A stretch of 64,000 nucleotides of DNA from Mycetocola lacteus (lineage in GTDB: Bacteria > Actinomycetota > Actinomycetes > Actinomycetales > Microbacteriaceae), in the NCBI RefSeq assembly GCF_003667575.1, contig NZ_RCUY01000005.1, forward strand, positions 620,001 to 684,000, given 5' to 3'. The stretch's first letter is position 1, and the number at the start of each line of letters is the position of its first letter. This document shows, piece after piece, positions 48,296-57,499 of this stretch. The position numbers were made by a program, and so were the translations under genes. Under the pieces are notes generated by a model. It was given only the letters and a program-made list of their open reading frames with translations. It was not told the origin of the DNA and ran no database searches.

Positions 48296-49572
48296 GCGTG
48301 GGGGTCCTTTGCTGCGGGGGTCTCGGGGTGTTCGGGGAGGGTGGCGCCGTGGGGCGCAGGGGTGTCGTCCGTGTGCTTGGGACGACGGAAGGGTTCGGGG
48401 GCGATCGGAACGCCGGCCTCACGGGCCTCGCGCACCTCCACGCTGCGATCACGCCAGCGGTTGAGGCGCGGGGCGAAGGTCCACAGGGTACAGCCGATCA
48501 CGCCCACGGTCAGGAAGGTCAGCGCGATCCAGCTCGGCGAGACAACAAACGCGATCAGGCAGGAAGCGGAGATCACCGCGGTCCAGGCGTAGAACACCAG
48601 CACGGCCTGCAGGTGGCTGTGACCCATGTCCAGCAGCCGGTGGTGCAGGTGCTTGCGGTCGGCGGTAAACGGCGAGGTGCCCGCCGCCGTGCGCCTGAAG
48701 ACCGCGAGGAAGAAGTCCAGCAGCGGGACCACCAGGATCGCGACCGGCAGGATGATCGGGATGAACGCACCGATCAGCTGGCTCCGACCAAACAGGGCGG
48801 TGTCCTGGCCGACGCCGAGCGCCGAGGGGTCAATCTGGCCGGTAATGGCCACGGCCGAGGTCGCCATCAGCAGCCCGAGCAGGAGCGCACCGGCATCGCC
48901 CATGAACATCTTCGCCGGGTGCCAGTTCATCGGCAGGAAGCCCGCGCAGATACCCACCAGGATCGCCGAGAGCAGCAGCGGCAGGTTGAAGAATGAGGTC
49001 TGACCCATCGAGCGCACCAGCAGGTAGCCGTAGATCAGGAACGCACCGTTGGCGATCAGCCCTACGCCGGCCACCAGGCCGTCGAGGCCGTCGATGAAGT
49101 TCACCGCGTTCATGATCAGCACCAGGGTGAACGTGGTGAGGACAAACGATGCCTGGCTTGAGCCCACGGTCAGGCCACCAATGGGCAGCGAGTAGAACTG
49201 GACCCCGCTGAACGCGATGATTCCGGCCGCCACAAACTGGGCGGCGAGCTTGATCATCCAGTCCAGATCGATCAGATCGTCTAGGACACCGATGATCACG
49301 ATCAGCCCCGCCGCCCCCAAAACCGCCCAGAGCTGGCCGGGCGCATCGGCGAATGTTTGGGCGAGGAATGGGTTCGTGGACGCGTAAATAAACGCGACGA
49401 TCACGCCCAGGAACATCGCGACGCCACCCAGGCGCGGGGTGGGTCTGGTGTGAACGTCTCGCTCGCGGATCTCCGGATAGAGCTTGTATTTCAAAGCCAC
49501 CCGATAGACCACCCGGGATAACAGCCAGGTGACGACCGCGGTGATCGCCGCAACGAGAACGTACTGAATCAT
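48292..49572 (-). CDS. Undecaprenyl-phosphate sugar-1-phosphate transferase (MraY/WecA family)
   Basis: A 426-residue polytopic enzyme attaching a sugar-1-phosphate, probably GlcNAc, to undecaprenyl phosphate at the inner face of the membrane, the first step of a wall-polymer pathway. Family motifs are LDDLIDLDWM, NAVNFIDGLDGLVAG, MGDAGALLLG and the HIH-like loop RKHLHHRLLDMGHS. The C-terminal 60 residues are hydrophilic. It overlaps tsaC and the AtpI-like gene by four bases each. Confidence 0.92.
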   Translation of the reverse strand: MIQYVLVAAITAVVTWLLSRVVYRVALKYKLYPEIRERDVHTRPTPRLGGVAMFLGVIVAFIYASTNPFLAQTFADAPGQLWAVLGAAGLIVIIGVLDDLIDLDWMIKLAAQFVAAGIIAFSGVQFYSLPIGGLTVGSSQASFVLTTFTLVLIMNAVNFIDGLDGLVAGVGLIANGAFLIYGYLLVRSMGQTSFFNLPLLLSAILVGICAGFLPMNWHPAKMFMGDAGALLLGLLMATSAVAITGQIDPSALGVGQDTALFGRSQLIGAFIPIILPVAILVVPLLDFFLAVFRRTAAGTSPFTADRKHLHHRLLDMGHSHLQAVLVFYAWTAVISASCLIAFVVSPSWIALTFLTVGVIGCTLWTFAPRLNRWRDRSVEVREAREAGVPIAPEPFRRPKHTDDTPAPHGATLPEHPETPAAKDPHA

Positions 49573-50354
49573 CCGCCGGCACCGGCTTCGGGCTCGGCGG
49601 ACGCGCTGGCGGCGTCCTCAGACGGAGTGGACTCGGCTGGAGTGGACTCGGCTGCGGCAGCTTCGGACGCAGCGGCCTCGGTCTGTGCGGCCTCGTCGTC
49701 CTCGGCCAGGAGGTCGCCCAGGATTCCGCGCAGCTGCTCACGGCTGATCGCGCCGTCGCGCAGGACGTGCACCTTGCCGCCGGGACCCGACAGACGCGAT
49801 GCGTCGATGATCGTGGAGGCGGTCTGTCCCACCGGGCCGCCATCGAGGTAGATGTGCACCGAGGTGCCCAGCATCAGCTCGGCATCGGCGGCACTGGTAG
49901 CGGAGGGCAGGCCGGTCAGGTTCGCCGAGGACACGGCGAGCGGACCGGTCTCACGCAGCAGTGCGAGGGCGATCGGGTTATCCGGCATGCGGACGGCCAC
50001 GGTTCCGTGGGTGTCGCCCAGATCCCAAGCCAGGGACGGCTGTGCATTGAGGACGATGGTGAGTCCGCCGGGCCAGAAGGCGGCCACCAGCTCGGTCACG
50101 ATCTCCGGCACGCTCTCGGCCAGCGCATGCAGCGTTCCCACATCGGCCACCAGCACGGGCGGCGGCTGCTGTCGGCCGCGACCCTTGGCCGCGAGCAGTG
50201 CGCGCACGGCCGCCGGGGAAAAGGCGTCGGCGGCGACACCGTAGACGGTGTCGGTGGGGATAACCACAAGCTCTCCCCGGCCGAGGGAGGATGCGGCAAG
50301 CTTCAGGCCGGTAACGAGTTGAGCGCTCTCTGCGCAGTCATAAATGCGGGACAT
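49569..50354 (-). CDS. L-threonylcarbamoyladenylate synthase (Sua5/YrdC family)
   Basis: A 261-residue enzyme making threonylcarbamoyl-AMP for the t6A37 modification of ANN-decoding tRNAs. It has PTDTVYGVAADAF, KGRGRQQPPPVLV, the nucleotide-binding SSANLTGLPSA and VGQTASTIIDAS. The last 50 residues are a low-complexity Ala/Glu/Ser tail without the Sua5 domain. It is first in the tsaC-wecA-atpI operon. prmC, usually adjacent, is 2.8 kb away. Confidence 0.93.
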   Translation of the reverse strand: MSRIYDCAESAQLVTGLKLAASSLGRGELVVIPTDTVYGVAADAFSPAAVRALLAAKGRGRQQPPPVLVADVGTLHALAESVPEIVTELVAAFWPGGLTIVLNAQPSLAWDLGDTHGTVAVRMPDNPIALALLRETGPLAVSSANLTGLPSATSAADAELMLGTSVHIYLDGGPVGQTASTIIDASRLSGPGGKVHVLRDGAISREQLRGILGDLLAEDDEAAQTEAAASEAAAAESTPAESTPSEDAASASAEPEAGAGG

Positions 50355-50479
50355 TATGAACAGATTCTATCCCGGGAGACAATCCTGTTCTTCGAATCTG
50401 CCCCGAGCCGGGTCATTTTGCATCATGTGTGTATAAATGAGCGCAGAATGGAGTGCATACAAAACACAAAGGATCCTGC

Positions 50480-51139
50480 ATGAGAATCGAACTTCGCCAG
50501 GTTACTAAGGGGAAGAACGGCTCGGCTCTCCCGGAGACAAGCCTTCAGCTTCAGACCGGTGCCGCCACCTTCGCCCGCGCCGAAACGGAGCAGCGCCCCA
50601 CCGTTTTGGGGCTGATCGCCTCGGGCCGAATGCGCCCGGACAGCGGCACGGTCCTGATCGACGGACAGGTTGACGCCTCGCGGATTCGACGCGAGATCGC
50701 CCTGGTCGACGCGCCGATCGTCAGCGAACCCGCAGGAAACGTGGCGGTTTCTCAGGTGGTAGCCGAGGAGCTCATGTTCGCCGGCCTCAAGAGCCACCCG
50801 ATCGCCGTGGCGCGCACCCTGGACGAAATGGGTCTGCGTGACCGTTCGAGCACGGACATGGCCGATCTGGCCCCGACCGATCGAATCCGCATGCTGACCG
50901 AACTTGCCGCGCGCCGCCCCGAGGTCCGCGGCATCGTTTTGGTCTCCCCCGACCGCCACGGCGGGGATCCCGAGGCCTGGTGGCGGATCGCCCGTGAGCT
51001 CGCGGCCCGCGACCTCGCCGTACTCGTGATCGCCGGCGTCGCCGCCCACACCGCCATTTCCTCGACCCGCGAAATCGAACCCCTGGCCGATGTGCCCTCG
51101 GATTCCGCGACCCTCTTCAACCTGGAAGGCCTCGCCTGA
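50480..51139 (+). CDS. Degenerate ABC ATPase-like protein
   Basis: A 219-residue protein with the outline of an ABC ATPase but without working motifs. After IELRQVTKGKNGSALPETSL, the Walker A position reads ARAETEQRPTVLGLI instead of GxxGxGKST. ASGRMRPDSGTVLIDGQ follows in the usual place. The signature LSGGQ is replaced by LAPTDRIRMLTELA, and Walker B with its catalytic Glu by GIVLVSPDRHGG. ATP hydrolysis is therefore unlikely. The start is the ATG at 50480 with AAAGGA six bases upstream. It overlaps the YhgE gene by one base (TGATG). Confidence 0.8.
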   Translation: MRIELRQVTKGKNGSALPETSLQLQTGAATFARAETEQRPTVLGLIASGRMRPDSGTVLIDGQVDASRIRREIALVDAPIVSEPAGNVAVSQVVAEELMFAGLKSHPIAVARTLDEMGLRDRSSTDMADLAPTDRIRMLTELAARRPEVRGIVLVSPDRHGGDPEAWWRIARELAARDLAVLVIAGVAAHTAISSTREIEPLADVPSDSATLFNLEGLA

Positions 51140-53121
51140 TGCTCAAGATAATCGCCATGATCCGTGCCGAGTTCGCTCGGCTCTGGGCTACGCGGATGTC
51201 GCGGCTGGCCTTTCTCGCGCTGATGATTGTGCCGCTGCTCTACGGCGGCCTGTACCTCTGGGCGAACCAGAACCCCTATGACCGTCTGGACCGGATCCCG
51301 GTGGCCCTGGTGGTCTCGGACACCGGAACCACCCAGAATGGTAAGGAAACCAACTTCGGTCACGATGTGGCCAAGCAGCTGGTCAAGGACGGCACCTTCG
51401 CCTGGAAGCAGGTCAGTGCTGCCGAGGCCAAGGCCGGCGTGAAGGACGGCGAGTTCGACTTCTCGCTGACCCTGCCGGAGAAGTTCTCCGAGGACCTCGC
51501 CTCCTCGCAGACCGATTCACCGCGTCAGGCCGAGGTCATCCTGACCACAAACGACGCCAACAGCTACCTGGCCACCACGATCGGAACCCAGGCGGCTAAG
51601 ACCGTGCAGACCCAGATCGTGGCCACGGTGAATAAGCAGGCGGCGCAGACCTTCCTGGATGCCCTCTCCAAGATCCGTGGCAACCTGGTGGAGGCCGCCG
51701 ACGGCGGGACCAAGCTCACCGACGGTGCCAAGACCGCCCTGGATGGTGCGAGTGCACTGACCTCGGGGGCCGAGCAGGCGCGCGACGGTGCCGGGCAGCT
51801 GGGAACGGGTCTGAACTCGCTCCGCGACGGGTCGCAGACCCTCGCCGGAGGTCTCGACACCCTGCGCAACCAGACGGCGTCCCTGCCCGGTCAGTCCCAG
51901 CAGCTCGCCGACGGTGCCGCCAAGGTCGCCGCCGGAAACGCCCAGTTTGCCCAGGTGGGCAACGAGCTGGCACAGGGATCAAGCCAGCTGGTGCAGCAGC
52001 TTCCGGCCGTGAGCCAGAAGATGGCGGAGCAGCTTGCGGCCGCCGGGGTCCCGCAGGACACCATCAACAGCGTGCTGGCCAACCTCAAGCCGGTAGGCGA
52101 TGCGGCCACCCAGACCAACGCCAAGGTTCAGGCAGCCGTAGGCCAGCTCAACCAGCTGAGCGCCGGAGCCGCCGCCGTGGCCTCGGGCAGCAAGGCCCTG
52201 GCCGACGCGACCCCGCAGCTCACCAACGGCATCAACCAGCTGGCCACGGGTGCCGGTACCCTGCGCGATGGTGCCTCGACCGCGGCCACCGCGGCCGGCA
52301 CCCTGCACGAGGGCCTGGGGACCCTGACCGATAAGCTCGGTGAGCTCGGCGGCGGCCTCGACACCATCCATGGCGGCCTCGGCACCCTGACTAACGGCCT
52401 GAGCGACGGCTTCAAGCAGATCCCCGAGACCACCGTCACCCTGCGCAACGATCAGGCCACCAACATCTCCAACCCGGTGAACCTGCACTCCAGCGCGGTC
52501 ACCAGTGCCGGCACCTATGGTGCGGGTCTGGCACCGTTCTTTGTGAGCCTGGCCGCCTGGATCGGCATTTACGCGCTGTTCCTGATCCTGAAGCCCTTCT
52601 CGCGTCGGGCGATCACCGCGCTGCACTCCCCGATCAAGATCACCCTGGCCGGGTGGGCGACGCCGGCCATTCTCGGTGCCGTCCAGATGATCGCGCTGTT
52701 TGGGATCGTGGCCGGAACCCTGGGCTTCCAAGTCTCCAACCCGGTCGGGGCGTACGGCATGATGGCGCTGGCCTCGGTCACGTTTGCGGCGATCATCCTG
52801 GCGCTGAACGTCTGGCTGGGTTCGGTGGGTCAGTTCCTGGGTCTGGTGCTGATGGTGATCCAGCTGGTCACCGCCGGCGGCACCTTCCCCTGGCAAACCC
52901 TGCCCGCACCGCTCGCGGCGCTCCACCACTACCTGCCGATGTCCTACGCGGTGGATGGCATGAGGCAGCTGATGTACGGCGGTGATCTGGCCGCCGCCGG
53001 AAACGATGCGATCGTGTTGACGCTGATCCTGCTGGGAGCCCTGGTGGTCTCGGCCATCGGCGTGACGCGGATGACACACTTCCGCACGCTGCGTGACCTC
53101 CAGCCCAGCCTGATCGGCTAG
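51139..53121 (+). CDS. YhgE/Pip domain membrane protein
   Basis: A 660-residue protein related to phage-infection protein Pip and ABC-2-type exporters. One membrane segment near residues 20-42 (MSRLAFLALMIVPLLYGGLY) precedes a large extracellular part, about 45-450, with many coiled-coil/pentapeptide-like repeats of the DGA..L..G type. About five membrane helices follow (SLAAWIGIYALFLILKPF onwards). It is translationally coupled to the degenerate ABC protein. Roles proposed for relatives are phage receptor, or export associated with Esx-type secretion; which applies here is unknown. Confidence 0.88.
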   Translation: MLKIIAMIRAEFARLWATRMSRLAFLALMIVPLLYGGLYLWANQNPYDRLDRIPVALVVSDTGTTQNGKETNFGHDVAKQLVKDGTFAWKQVSAAEAKAGVKDGEFDFSLTLPEKFSEDLASSQTDSPRQAEVILTTNDANSYLATTIGTQAAKTVQTQIVATVNKQAAQTFLDALSKIRGNLVEAADGGTKLTDGAKTALDGASALTSGAEQARDGAGQLGTGLNSLRDGSQTLAGGLDTLRNQTASLPGQSQQLADGAAKVAAGNAQFAQVGNELAQGSSQLVQQLPAVSQKMAEQLAAAGVPQDTINSVLANLKPVGDAATQTNAKVQAAVGQLNQLSAGAAAVASGSKALADATPQLTNGINQLATGAGTLRDGASTAATAAGTLHEGLGTLTDKLGELGGGLDTIHGGLGTLTNGLSDGFKQIPETTVTLRNDQATNISNPVNLHSSAVTSAGTYGAGLAPFFVSLAAWIGIYALFLILKPFSRRAITALHSPIKITLAGWATPAILGAVQMIALFGIVAGTLGFQVSNPVGAYGMMALASVTFAAIILALNVWLGSVGQFLGLVLMVIQLVTAGGTFPWQTLPAPLAALHHYLPMSYAVDGMRQLMYGGDLAAAGNDAIVLTLILLGALVVSAIGVTRMTHFRTLRDLQPSLIG

Positions 53122-53127
53122 GTCTCA

Positions 53128-53173
53128 GCACACAAAAACGGCATGCCCCGCGGGGCATGCCGTTTTTGTGTGC
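53128..53173. terminator. Bidirectional terminator, 46-base perfect palindrome
   Basis: A perfectly symmetric 46-base sequence centred at 53150/53151, with AAAAA in one arm and TTTTT in the other. It serves the convergent YhgE and prmC genes. Confidence 0.92.
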
Positions 53174-53174
53174 G

Positions 53175-54071
53175 CTAGCGGACCGCGGTGGTGACCCGGT
53201 CGCGCAGGGTGAAGTCGGGGAAGGTGGCCGGGGCGCGCCAGCCGTCGGCGGCGAGGATCGCACGGATCGCCTCGCCCTGCAGCTCGCCATGCTCGAGAAT
53301 CAGGGTGCCGCCCGGACGCACCAGGTCCAGGCCACGGCGAGAGATTGTACGCACCAGGTCCAGGCCGTCTTCCCCGCCGTAGAGCGCGGTGGGCGGGTCG
53401 TACTCGCGCACCTCGATATCGCGTGGGATTGCCCGGGCAGGAATATAGGGCGGGTTGGAAATGAGGACCGCAACCGATCCATGCAGTTCGGTGAATGCCT
53501 CGGCCATATCGCCCAGGGTCAGGGTCGCGTTCTCGGCCCCGATCTTCTCGAAGTTGCGGGCGGCCCAGGCGTGGGCCGCGGGAATCTTCTCGAGCGCGAA
53601 CACCCGGGCGTTAGGCACCTCGGTGGCCATGGCCAGGGCGATGGCCCCCGAGCCGGTGCCCAGATCGATCGCGATGGGTTCGGCATCGGGAAGGATCCGC
53701 AGAGCGTCAATCGCATACTGCACCACCTGCTCGGTCTCCGGCCGCGGCACAAATACGCCCGGTCCCACCAGCAGCTCCATCGAGCGGAACGGTGCCGTAC
53801 CCAGGATGTGCTGCAGCGGCTCCCGTAACACACGCCGAGCAACCAGCGGTTCGAGGGTTTCGGCGTCCTCGGGGGCGAGGGTGCGGTCCAGGATGATCGC
53901 ACTCTGGATCTCCCCGCGACCGGCATCCAGCACGTGCCCCAGCAGGAGTTCCGCGTCAATGCGGGCATCGGCGATACCGGCGGCGGCGAGTCTGGCCTCA
54001 ATCTGGTCGCGCACGAGGCCAAGCGGGCTCGGCGTGGCGGCGGATTCGGCGGGCTGTTGGGTGTCGGTCAC
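53175..54071 (-). CDS. prmC: Peptide chain release factor N5-glutamine methyltransferase
   Basis: A 298-residue SAM-dependent enzyme that methylates the GGQ Gln of release factors 1 and 2, so it acts on the product of prfA in this window. The N-terminal helical domain reads IDAELLLGHVLDAGRGE; the SAM site DLGTGSGAIAL is followed by the catalytic NPPYIP. The start is uncertain. GTG at 54071 has AGGGG eleven bases upstream and gives a usual length; an ATG at 54107 would add 12 residues. Confidence 0.94.
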   Translation of the reverse strand: MTDTQQPAESAATPSPLGLVRDQIEARLAAAGIADARIDAELLLGHVLDAGRGEIQSAIILDRTLAPEDAETLEPLVARRVLREPLQHILGTAPFRSMELLVGPGVFVPRPETEQVVQYAIDALRILPDAEPIAIDLGTGSGAIALAMATEVPNARVFALEKIPAAHAWAARNFEKIGAENATLTLGDMAEAFTELHGSVAVLISNPPYIPARAIPRDIEVREYDPPTALYGGEDGLDLVRTISRRGLDLVRPGGTLILEHGELQGEAIRAILAADGWRAPATFPDFTLRDRVTTAVR

Positions 54072-54277
54072 GGCTGTTTTTACCCCTGTCGGAACGGTGC
54101 CCTGCATGCGCACGGCGTAATAAACCCTATCCGAATGACATGAGCCTCGCGGCGGCACGCGGATCGCAATAGGCTGGTTCCGCACGGCTCTGCCCACCGA
54201 CACCGGCGGGCAGATTCTCGCGCACAGGCACGGCCCGCACTACCCAGCTGACCCCCACATGGTAAGGACACACACCC

Positions 54278-55216
54278 GTGAACGCATACATCCACGAGGA
54301 CATCACCTCGACCTTTGGTAACACCCCCCTGGTTCGGATCAACCGGCTCGCCGACGAGTCGCACGCCACGGTCCTCGCCAAGCTTGAGTTCTTCAACCCC
54401 GGTTCCTCGGTCAAGGACCGCCTGGCCATTGCGATCATCGACGCCGCCGAGGCCTCGGGCGACCTGCAGCCCGGTGGCACCATCGTCGAGGGTACCTCGG
54501 GCAACACCGGAATCGGCCTGGCCCTGGTGGGTGCCGCCCGCGGCTACAAGGTGCTGCTGAGCATGCCCTCCTCGATGAGCGTCGAGCGTCGCGCACTGCT
54601 GCGCGCCTTTGGTGCCGAGCTTGTGCTCACCGACCCCGCCGCCGGTATGCGTGGGGCCGTGGAGAAGGCCGCCGAGATCGTCGCCGAGACCCCGGGAGCG
54701 ATCCTCGCCGAGCAGTTCGCCAACGCGGCCAACGTGCAGATTCACCGCGAGACCACTGCCGAGGAGATCTGGCGCGACACCGAGGGTGAGGTCGACATCT
54801 TCGTGGCCGGCGTGGGCACCGGCGGCACCGTGACCGGTGTGGGTCAGCGCCTCAAGGAGCTCAAGCCCGAGGTCAAGATTGTGGCCGTGGAGCCGATCGA
54901 CTCCCCGATCCTCAATGGCGGCAAGCCCGGTCCGCACAAGATCCAGGGCATCGGCGCCAACTTCGTGCCGCCGGTCCTCGACACCGACGTGTACGACGAG
55001 GTCATCGACGTGTCCTTCGAGGACTCGCTGGAAACCGCTCGGGACCTCGCAGCCAAGGAGGGTATCCTGGCGGGTATCTCCTCGGGTGCGATCCTGTGGG
55101 CCGCCCTTCAGCTGGCCGCACGTCCCGAGAACGCCGACAAGACCATCGTGGCCGTGGTTCCCGACACCGGTGAGCGCTACATCTCCACCGCGCTCTGGGC
55201 GGGCCTGGCCGAGTAA
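54278..55216 (+). CDS. cysK: Cysteine synthase A (O-acetylserine sulfhydrylase)
   Basis: A 312-residue PLP enzyme making L-cysteine from O-acetylserine and sulfide. The PLP lysine is Lys46 in [17 protein letters not shown] binds the substrate and [10 protein letters not shown] the PLP phosphate. It starts with GTG at 54278 after AAGGA. It is immediately followed by cysE, nine bases between its stop codon and the apparent cysE start, making a complete two-step cysteine operon. Confidence 0.97.
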   Translation: MNAYIHEDITSTFGNTPLVRINRLADESHATVLAKLEFFNPGSSVKDRLAIAIIDAAEASGDLQPGGTIVEGTSGNTGIGLALVGAARGYKVLLSMPSSMSVERRALLRAFGAELVLTDPAAGMRGAVEKAAEIVAETPGAILAEQFANAANVQIHRETTAEEIWRDTEGEVDIFVAGVGTGGTVTGVGQRLKELKPEVKIVAVEPIDSPILNGGKPGPHKIQGIGANFVPPVLDTDVYDEVIDVSFEDSLETARDLAAKEGILAGISSGAILWAALQLAARPENADKTIVAVVPDTGERYISTALWAGLAE

Positions 55217-55225
55217 GGACCGATC

Positions 55226-55789
55226 ATCAGCACCACCTCCGGTTTCTTCGCGCGCCTGCGCGAAGACCTGCGCACCGCGCGCACCCACGATCCCGCGGCC
55301 CGATCCTCGTTCGAGGTCGGTTTGCTGTACTCGGGGGTGCACGCGGTGTGGGGGCACCGGCTGAGCCACGCGCTCTGGCGACGCGGGTTCAAGCTGCCCG
55401 CCCGGCTGAACTCGCAGATTGTCAGGTTCCTGACCGGGATCGAGATTCACCCGGGCGCGCAGCTCGGCCGCCGCTTTTTCATCGACCACGGTATGGGTGT
55501 GGTGATCGGGGAAACCGCGGTGGTGGGCGATGATGTGCTCATCTATCACGGGGTGACCCTGGGCGGAAAGTCTCTGGCCAAGGGCAAGCGTCACCCGACG
55601 ATCGGCGACGGAGTGACCATCGGTGCCGGCGCCAAGATCCTCGGCCCGATCACCATCGGTCCGCGCAGCGCCGTGGGGGCCAATGCGGTGGTCACCAAGG
55701 ATGCCCCCTCGGACTCACTTCTGGTGGGCGTCCCGGCGAAGGTACGCAAGATCGTGACCGATCCGGTGACCCCCGAGTACTTCATCTAA
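55226..55789 (+). CDS. cysE: Serine O-acetyltransferase (EpsC/CysE type)
   Basis: A 187-residue enzyme forming O-acetylserine for CysK. It has the N-terminal SATase helices ([35 protein letters not shown]), then the left-handed beta-helix of hexapeptide repeats ([35 protein letters not shown]). The first conventional start codon in frame (TTG, 55322) would delete conserved helices. The reading frame and protein-like sequence extend upstream to an ATC at 55226, six bases after AAGGA, and no ATG, GTG or TTG exists between. I take the ATC as the apparent start. It is the short EpsC form with a truncated C-terminus. Confidence 0.85.
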   Translation: MSTTSGFFARLREDLRTARTHDPAARSSFEVGLLYSGVHAVWGHRLSHALWRRGFKLPARLNSQIVRFLTGIEIHPGAQLGRRFFIDHGMGVVIGETAVVGDDVLIYHGVTLGGKSLAKGKRHPTIGDGVTIGAGAKILGPITIGPRSAVGANAVVTKDAPSDSLLVGVPAKVRKIVTDPVTPEYFI

Positions 55790-55811
55790 CCCTGCGCCAC
55801 CCGGAGTTGCA

Positions 55812-56027
55812 CTAGTCGATGCCGCGATAGCGGGCGGTGCCACTACCCCACTGCTCATGGGTCTGATCGATCGGATAGCGCCCCAGGGCGAACGTGTCTT
55901 CCGGGTATTGGCTCGCAACCTGTTCAAAATAGGTCTGTGCGGATTCCGCGGTTCCAAACACCCCGATGATGGGGTTGTCCGGGGCCGACTCGTTCAGCAC
56001 AATCCAGACGTCTCGATTCTGATCCAT
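55812..56027 (-). CDS. Small protein of unknown function
   Basis: A 71-residue soluble, acidic protein (WIVLNESAPDNPIIGVFGTA; YPEDTFALGRYPIDQTHEQW) with a strong AAAGGA six bases before its ATG. The composition is protein-like. It resembles small stand-alone alpha/beta proteins that lack a name. It lies downstream of the MFS gene on the same strand but beyond a terminator, so it is probably expressed on its own. Confidence 0.65.
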   Translation of the reverse strand: MDQNRDVWIVLNESAPDNPIIGVFGTAESAQTYFEQVASQYPEDTFALGRYPIDQTHEQWGSGTARYRGID

Positions 56028-56056
56028 GTGGGGTCCTTTCTTTTCTATCCAAGCAG

Positions 56057-56090
56057 AACGGCCCCGAAATCCAAGGATTTCGGGGCCGTT
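56057..56090 (-). terminator. Terminator after the MFS gene
   Basis: A perfect sixteen-base-pair stem (AACGGCCCCGAAATCC and complement) with a two-base spacer, 13 bases past the MFS stop codon. Confidence 0.85.
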
Positions 56091-56102
56091 GCGCTGCTGA
56101 GG

Positions 56103-57317
56103 CTAGGAGTTGGTGCCAATTCGCTGCCCGCCGAGGAGGCGGGGCGCACATACGAGCGCGATCGCCAGCGCCAGCGCGGCGCTCAGTGCCAGGGCTATCC
56201 CCGGCGAGGTGGGATCAACCAGCGCCCCAAACAGCGCGGCTCCGAGGGATGCACCGAGGTTGACGGCGGTGTTGATCCAGCTGCTCGCCTCGGTCCGAAC
56301 CCGCGGGTCGGTGCGGGCATCCGCCGCCAGGTATCCCAAAATCAGCAGCGGAGCGAGAAACAGTCCGCTCACCGCAAACCCGATCAGGGCGGCCAGGGTA
56401 CCGCCGATCAAGCCCGATACGGCCGACGCAATTACCAGCAGAATCACGAGCGCGAGGAGCTGACGCTCCAGTCGTGGGCGCAGGCTCAGCCGCCCATAGA
56501 GCAGCCCGCCCACGGCGCTCGCCCCGGCAAACAGCGCCAGCAGGATTCCCGCGAGCATCGTGTGCGACTCGGTTCGAGCAATAGCCGGCGCGGCAATTTC
56601 GATACAGCCCAGGATGATGCCCGGGGCGATCATCGCCACCACCACAACCGGGAAACCCGGAGAGCGAAGCGGTGAGCGTGCTCGCGAGGTACCGGCCTCG
56701 GCTCCGTGCTCCCGCGAGCCGAGTTGCCGGCGCGAGAGCGGACTGAGCACAAACAGGAGCGTGCCGAGGGCCACACATCCCGCCGAGAACATGAGCGAGG
56801 TGAAGGGCTCCACCAGAACTGCAAGCAGCGCAACCAGAAGCGGTCCGATCGCGAAGGTCACCTCCTCGGCCACGGCGTCCAGGCTGAATCCGCGTGATCG
56901 TCCGGGGCCCGCGGGCAGCGCCGTGGACCACAGCACCCGCATGGAGGCCCCGAATGGCGGCGAGGATGCCCCCGAAATGAGCGCCACAACCACGAGTGTC
57001 GGCAGGCCCGCATCAACAAGGACCCCCAGCGCCACCAGGGAGGCCGCGTGGGTCAGTCCCAGCGCCGCCAGGACCCGGGTTTGCCCGTGACGATCGATCA
57101 GTCGGGCACGAATGGGCGTCGCCACCACATTGGCGATGCCAAGAACCGCGGTAATCGCACCGGCGATCGCAAAGGATCCCGAGGAGTGTTCCAGGAGCAG
57201 GACGAGGGCCAGCCCCGAGGTGGCCAGCGAGAGCCTGCCCAGGATGCTGGGAAGAAAGGAGCGCGCCACGTGGGGCGTGCGCAAAACGGTTGTATAGGTA
57301 TGGGAGGGAGAGGACAT
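56103..57317 (-). CDS. MFS transporter
   Basis: A 404-residue integral membrane protein with about twelve hydrophobic segments. The loop RARLIDRHGQTRVLAALG corresponds to motif A of the superfamily, and the SGASSPPFGASMRVLW region to the helix 4-5 area of exporters. GGAAG lies seven bases before the ATG. A putative leader peptide ORF and an intrinsic hairpin lie in its 5' region (57411-57499), a pattern seen with antibiotic-inducible efflux genes. The substrate is unknown. Confidence 0.88.
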   Translation of the reverse strand: MSSPSHTYTTVLRTPHVARSFLPSILGRLSLATSGLALVLLLEHSSGSFAIAGAITAVLGIANVVATPIRARLIDRHGQTRVLAALGLTHAASLVALGVLVDAGLPTLVVVALISGASSPPFGASMRVLWSTALPAGPGRSRGFSLDAVAEEVTFAIGPLLVALLAVLVEPFTSLMFSAGCVALGTLLFVLSPLSRRQLGSREHGAEAGTSRARSPLRSPGFPVVVVAMIAPGIILGCIEIAAPAIARTESHTMLAGILLALFAGASAVGGLLYGRLSLRPRLERQLLALVILLVIASAVSGLIGGTLAALIGFAVSGLFLAPLLILGYLAADARTDPRVRTEASSWINTAVNLGASLGAALFGALVDPTSPGIALALSAALALAIALVCAPRLLGGQRIGTNS

Positions 57318-57411
57318 CGGAGTCTTCCGGTTTATCGCGTCTCAACACGCAACCTTCATGGCGCGGAGAAAGCGGTCTAACGGGGGTCAGTCGCGCGCAA
57401 AATGGCACACG

Positions 57412-57450
57412 AAAACCCGCCCGGGCGGTACCAGGTCTGCGAGGGGCGGG
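57412..57450 (-). promoter_or_regulatory. Putative transcription attenuator upstream of the MFS gene
   Basis: On the minus strand a seven-base-pair stem CCCGCCC / GGGCGGG (57444-57450 with 57416-57422) is directly followed by TTTTC, as in an intrinsic terminator. It begins ten bases after the stop codon of the putative leader peptide and about 95 bases before the MFS start codon. Confidence 0.5.
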
Positions 57451-57460
57451 CGCAGGACCG

Positions 57461-57499
57461 TTAGATAAATGCGACGATAAAGCCGATCGAACCGATCAT
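57461..57499 (-). CDS. Putative 12-residue leader peptide
   Basis: A 12-codon frame encoding MIGSIGFIVAFI, too short for ordinary gene calling. There is no ribosome binding site; instead TAACCT (-10 like, 57507-57512) ends about seven bases before the ATG, which suggests leaderless translation as is common in actinobacteria. The peptide is very hydrophobic. Its position before the hairpin and MFS gene suggests ribosome-mediated attenuation. A GTG two codons earlier is an alternative start. Confidence 0.4.
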   Translation of the reverse strand: MIGSIGFIVAFI

